Both the position numbers and the translations under genes were made by a program. Source: Acidobacteriaceae bacterium KBS 146 (GTDB lineage Bacteria; Acidobacteriota; Terriglobia; Terriglobales; Acidobacteriaceae). Taken from it: a stretch of 64,000 nt of DNA. The stretch lies in assembly GCA_000688615.1 (NCBI GenBank), contig JHVA01000001.1:1302001-1366000 (forward strand). The letters run 5' to 3'. How positions within the stretch are numbered: position 1 is the first letter of the stretch; each line of letters begins with the position of its first letter. Positions 62,960-64,000 of the stretch are shown piece by piece. The notes below the pieces were generated by a model, which was not told the DNA's origin, did no database searches, and saw only the letters and a list, made by a program, of their open reading frames with translations.

Positions 62960-63451
62960 TCAAAGCACGTTGTCCTTTGCCCACCCGAAGAGAGCCGCTG
63001 CAGCCGAGAAGCTCATTAAGATCCAGGTTGGAGTCGTCACGCACCCGAAACCGGTGCATGGCTGCGCAGAGGATGCGCCGTGCTGACTGGCGTTGATGGA
63101 AGTGGCGCCACCGATCCCAACCGACAAGAGGATGGCGACCAGTGAAATTCTCGCCTTGCTGGTTCCCATGGCTTTGTAGAGACGGTAACGAGTCTCGGAG
63201 ATGCGGCGGAATCTGCCGGTTGCCGTCTGCGTCGCTCCGTGCAGAATAATATTGTCTCGATTGGCGAGGTTATTGATGTTCGTCAGGCTGGCGACCGTCA
63301 GGTAGTAAGCCTTGTTACCGACCTGTACGACGATCTTTGAGCCTACCTCTGCGTTGATGGTGTTCTTTTCGGTAAGAACGGCTTCGCCCTGGGCGACGGT
63401 GGAGCGAAACGAGATACTGCACCCGCGTCCTGGAAAGAGAGTGATGGCCAT
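62960..63451 (-). CDS. Hypothetical membrane-associated protein
   Basis: 163 aa. The first ~95 residues form a soluble-looking domain (SISFRSTVAQGEAVLTEKNT, VVQVGNKAYYLTVASLTNI, NIILHGATQTATGRFRRISE). Two hydrophobic segments follow: ISLVAILLSVGIGGATSIN and TWILMSFSAAAALFGWAKD. I do not recognise the family. Its ATG lies 3 nt from the stop of the following gene's product on the same strand, indicating an operon with 63455-63916. Confidence 0.6.
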   Translation of the reverse strand: MAITLFPGRGCSISFRSTVAQGEAVLTEKNTINAEVGSKIVVQVGNKAYYLTVASLTNINNLANRDNIILHGATQTATGRFRRISETRYRLYKAMGTSKARISLVAILLSVGIGGATSINASQHGASSAQPCTGFGCVTTPTWILMSFSAAAALFGWAKDNVL

Positions 63452-63454
63452 AGG

Positions 63455-63916
63455 CTATGCTCCACTGACTTCGAGGGTGGCGTTCTGCAGGCGCTTGCGA
63501 AACTCGGCTACTCCAGATGCCTCTTCGAAGGCGGCGGCAGCAATCTCTCTCGCGCGACGGTCCATCTGGTAGGGCTCGAAGGTGTTGCTGAAGTATTCGT
63601 CGAGGCGGCTTCGAATCGCATCGAGAATCTCGATGCGGAGTTCGCTGTAGGCTCGGAGGAACTCATCTTTATCAGGACCGGGTTTCACGGGCTGCTGTGG
63701 ACCATTGCCTCCGCCGCCGTGCCGCTTGATTCCGGGACCGACGCAGAGGGCGCACTGATACTCGTCAGGGGTCTCGCTGCGGAAGCCGTGTCCGGTGCAA
63801 ACGGCGATACCGCAGACTTTACAGAACCCCCAGCATGCGTTTTCGGGGGACACACGGCCAAGGATGAACTCCATGCGAGGTTCAGGCCCGTCGCAGATAT
63901 AACAGGCGAGGTTCAT
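63455..63916 (-). CDS. Cys-rich zinc-binding-like protein
   Basis: 153 aa. Cysteines at 5, 8, 28, 32, 35, 40, 55 and 58 (CYIC, CWGFCKVCGIAVCTGH, CALC) suggest two zinc sites, followed by a Gly-rich linker (KRHGGGGNG) and a helical C-terminus (AYSELRIEILDAIRSRLDEYF). No family recognised. It precedes the membrane-associated gene by 3 nt; the two probably function together. Its start, ATG 63916, has no obvious ribosome-binding site in the bases shown. Confidence 0.6.
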   Translation of the reverse strand: MNLACYICDGPEPRMEFILGRVSPENACWGFCKVCGIAVCTGHGFRSETPDEYQCALCVGPGIKRHGGGGNGPQQPVKPGPDKDEFLRAYSELRIEILDAIRSRLDEYFSNTFEPYQMDRRAREIAAAAFEEASGVAEFRKRLQNATLEVSGA

Positions 63917-64000
63917 GGCAGCGGATCATACGCCCAGCGTGGTGCGGGGGCAAGAAATTTGCGTACTTCCCATGTCTCACAAGCGAGGCGCCGGGCACTC

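Overview
The window reads as chromosomal DNA of a GC-rich, Gram-negative-type heterotroph. The best guess is an acidobacterium (Acidobacteriaceae / Terriglobia-like). This is inferred from gene content and from a dispersed ~50-nt repeat beginning TGTCATCCTGAGCG that I associate with that group. Other pointers are secreted polysaccharide-degrading enzymes (GH29 fucosidase, pectinesterase), a hexuronate-type MFS transporter, a BshA-type bacillithiol gene and abundant small secreted or membrane hypotheticals. No rRNA gene, CRISPR array or transposase was seen.

Left edge (1-3.6 kb): a mobile island next to tRNA-Leu(CAA). It holds the 5' end of a type I methyltransferase gene (hsdM), an intact tyrosine integrase, an unrecognised PD-(D/E)xK nuclease-like gene and a ~140-nt imperfect palindrome. 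From 3.65 to 10.8 kb is a minus-strand housekeeping block: fructokinase (mak), a Cys-less aspartate-semialdehyde-dehydrogenase paralogue, pssA/psd for phosphatidylethanolamine, a repeat-rich gap, a YdcH-like protein, rimI, tsaB and a MeaB-methylmalonyl-CoA epimerase fusion. From 10.8 to 15 kb are carbohydrate genes: fucosidase, pectinesterase and a divergent hexuronate-type transporter with a GntR-like palindrome. From 15.5 to 21.7 kb come an STN-like secreted protein, a small one-helix membrane protein, uvrA with a histone-like tail, and a CPBP protease.

From 21.8 to 25.3 kb is a plus-strand run of four YCII/DGPF paralogues, a VOC protein and a tandem-duplicated DoxX-like protein. From 25.3 to 29.4 kb is a sugar catabolic locus: amidohydrolase, divergent DeoR regulator, SIS isomerase and PfkB kinase. 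From 29.4 to 36 kb come a beta-CASP metallo-beta-lactamase, tRNA-Val(UAC), two acyltransferase-type membrane proteins, a YceI protein and an FAD reductase. From 36 to 45 kb are a ChbG/HpnK deacetylase with bshA, an orphan LytS-type kinase, ribA, an AsmA protein, a DinB protein and guaA. From 45 to 54 kb are membrane proteins, leuS (with an in-frame dispersed repeat), a sugar/alditol oxidase, an SDR, nfo and a DUF120/RibK-like protein.

Right part (54-64 kb): a Tat-type secreted glycosidase-like protein and a retropepsin-like protein, then a decayed integrative element next to tRNA-Leu(UAA), consisting of a broken ParB remnant and an integrase pseudogene related to the intact integrase at the left edge. 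It ends with a zinc-ribbon gene behind an NtrC-like palindrome, pruA, and two small unrecognised genes. The most interesting threads are the unrecognised island nuclease with its palindrome, the repeat translated inside leuS, the MeaB-epimerase fusion, the archaeal-type riboflavin-kinase domain, and the ChbG-type deacetylase beside bshA.
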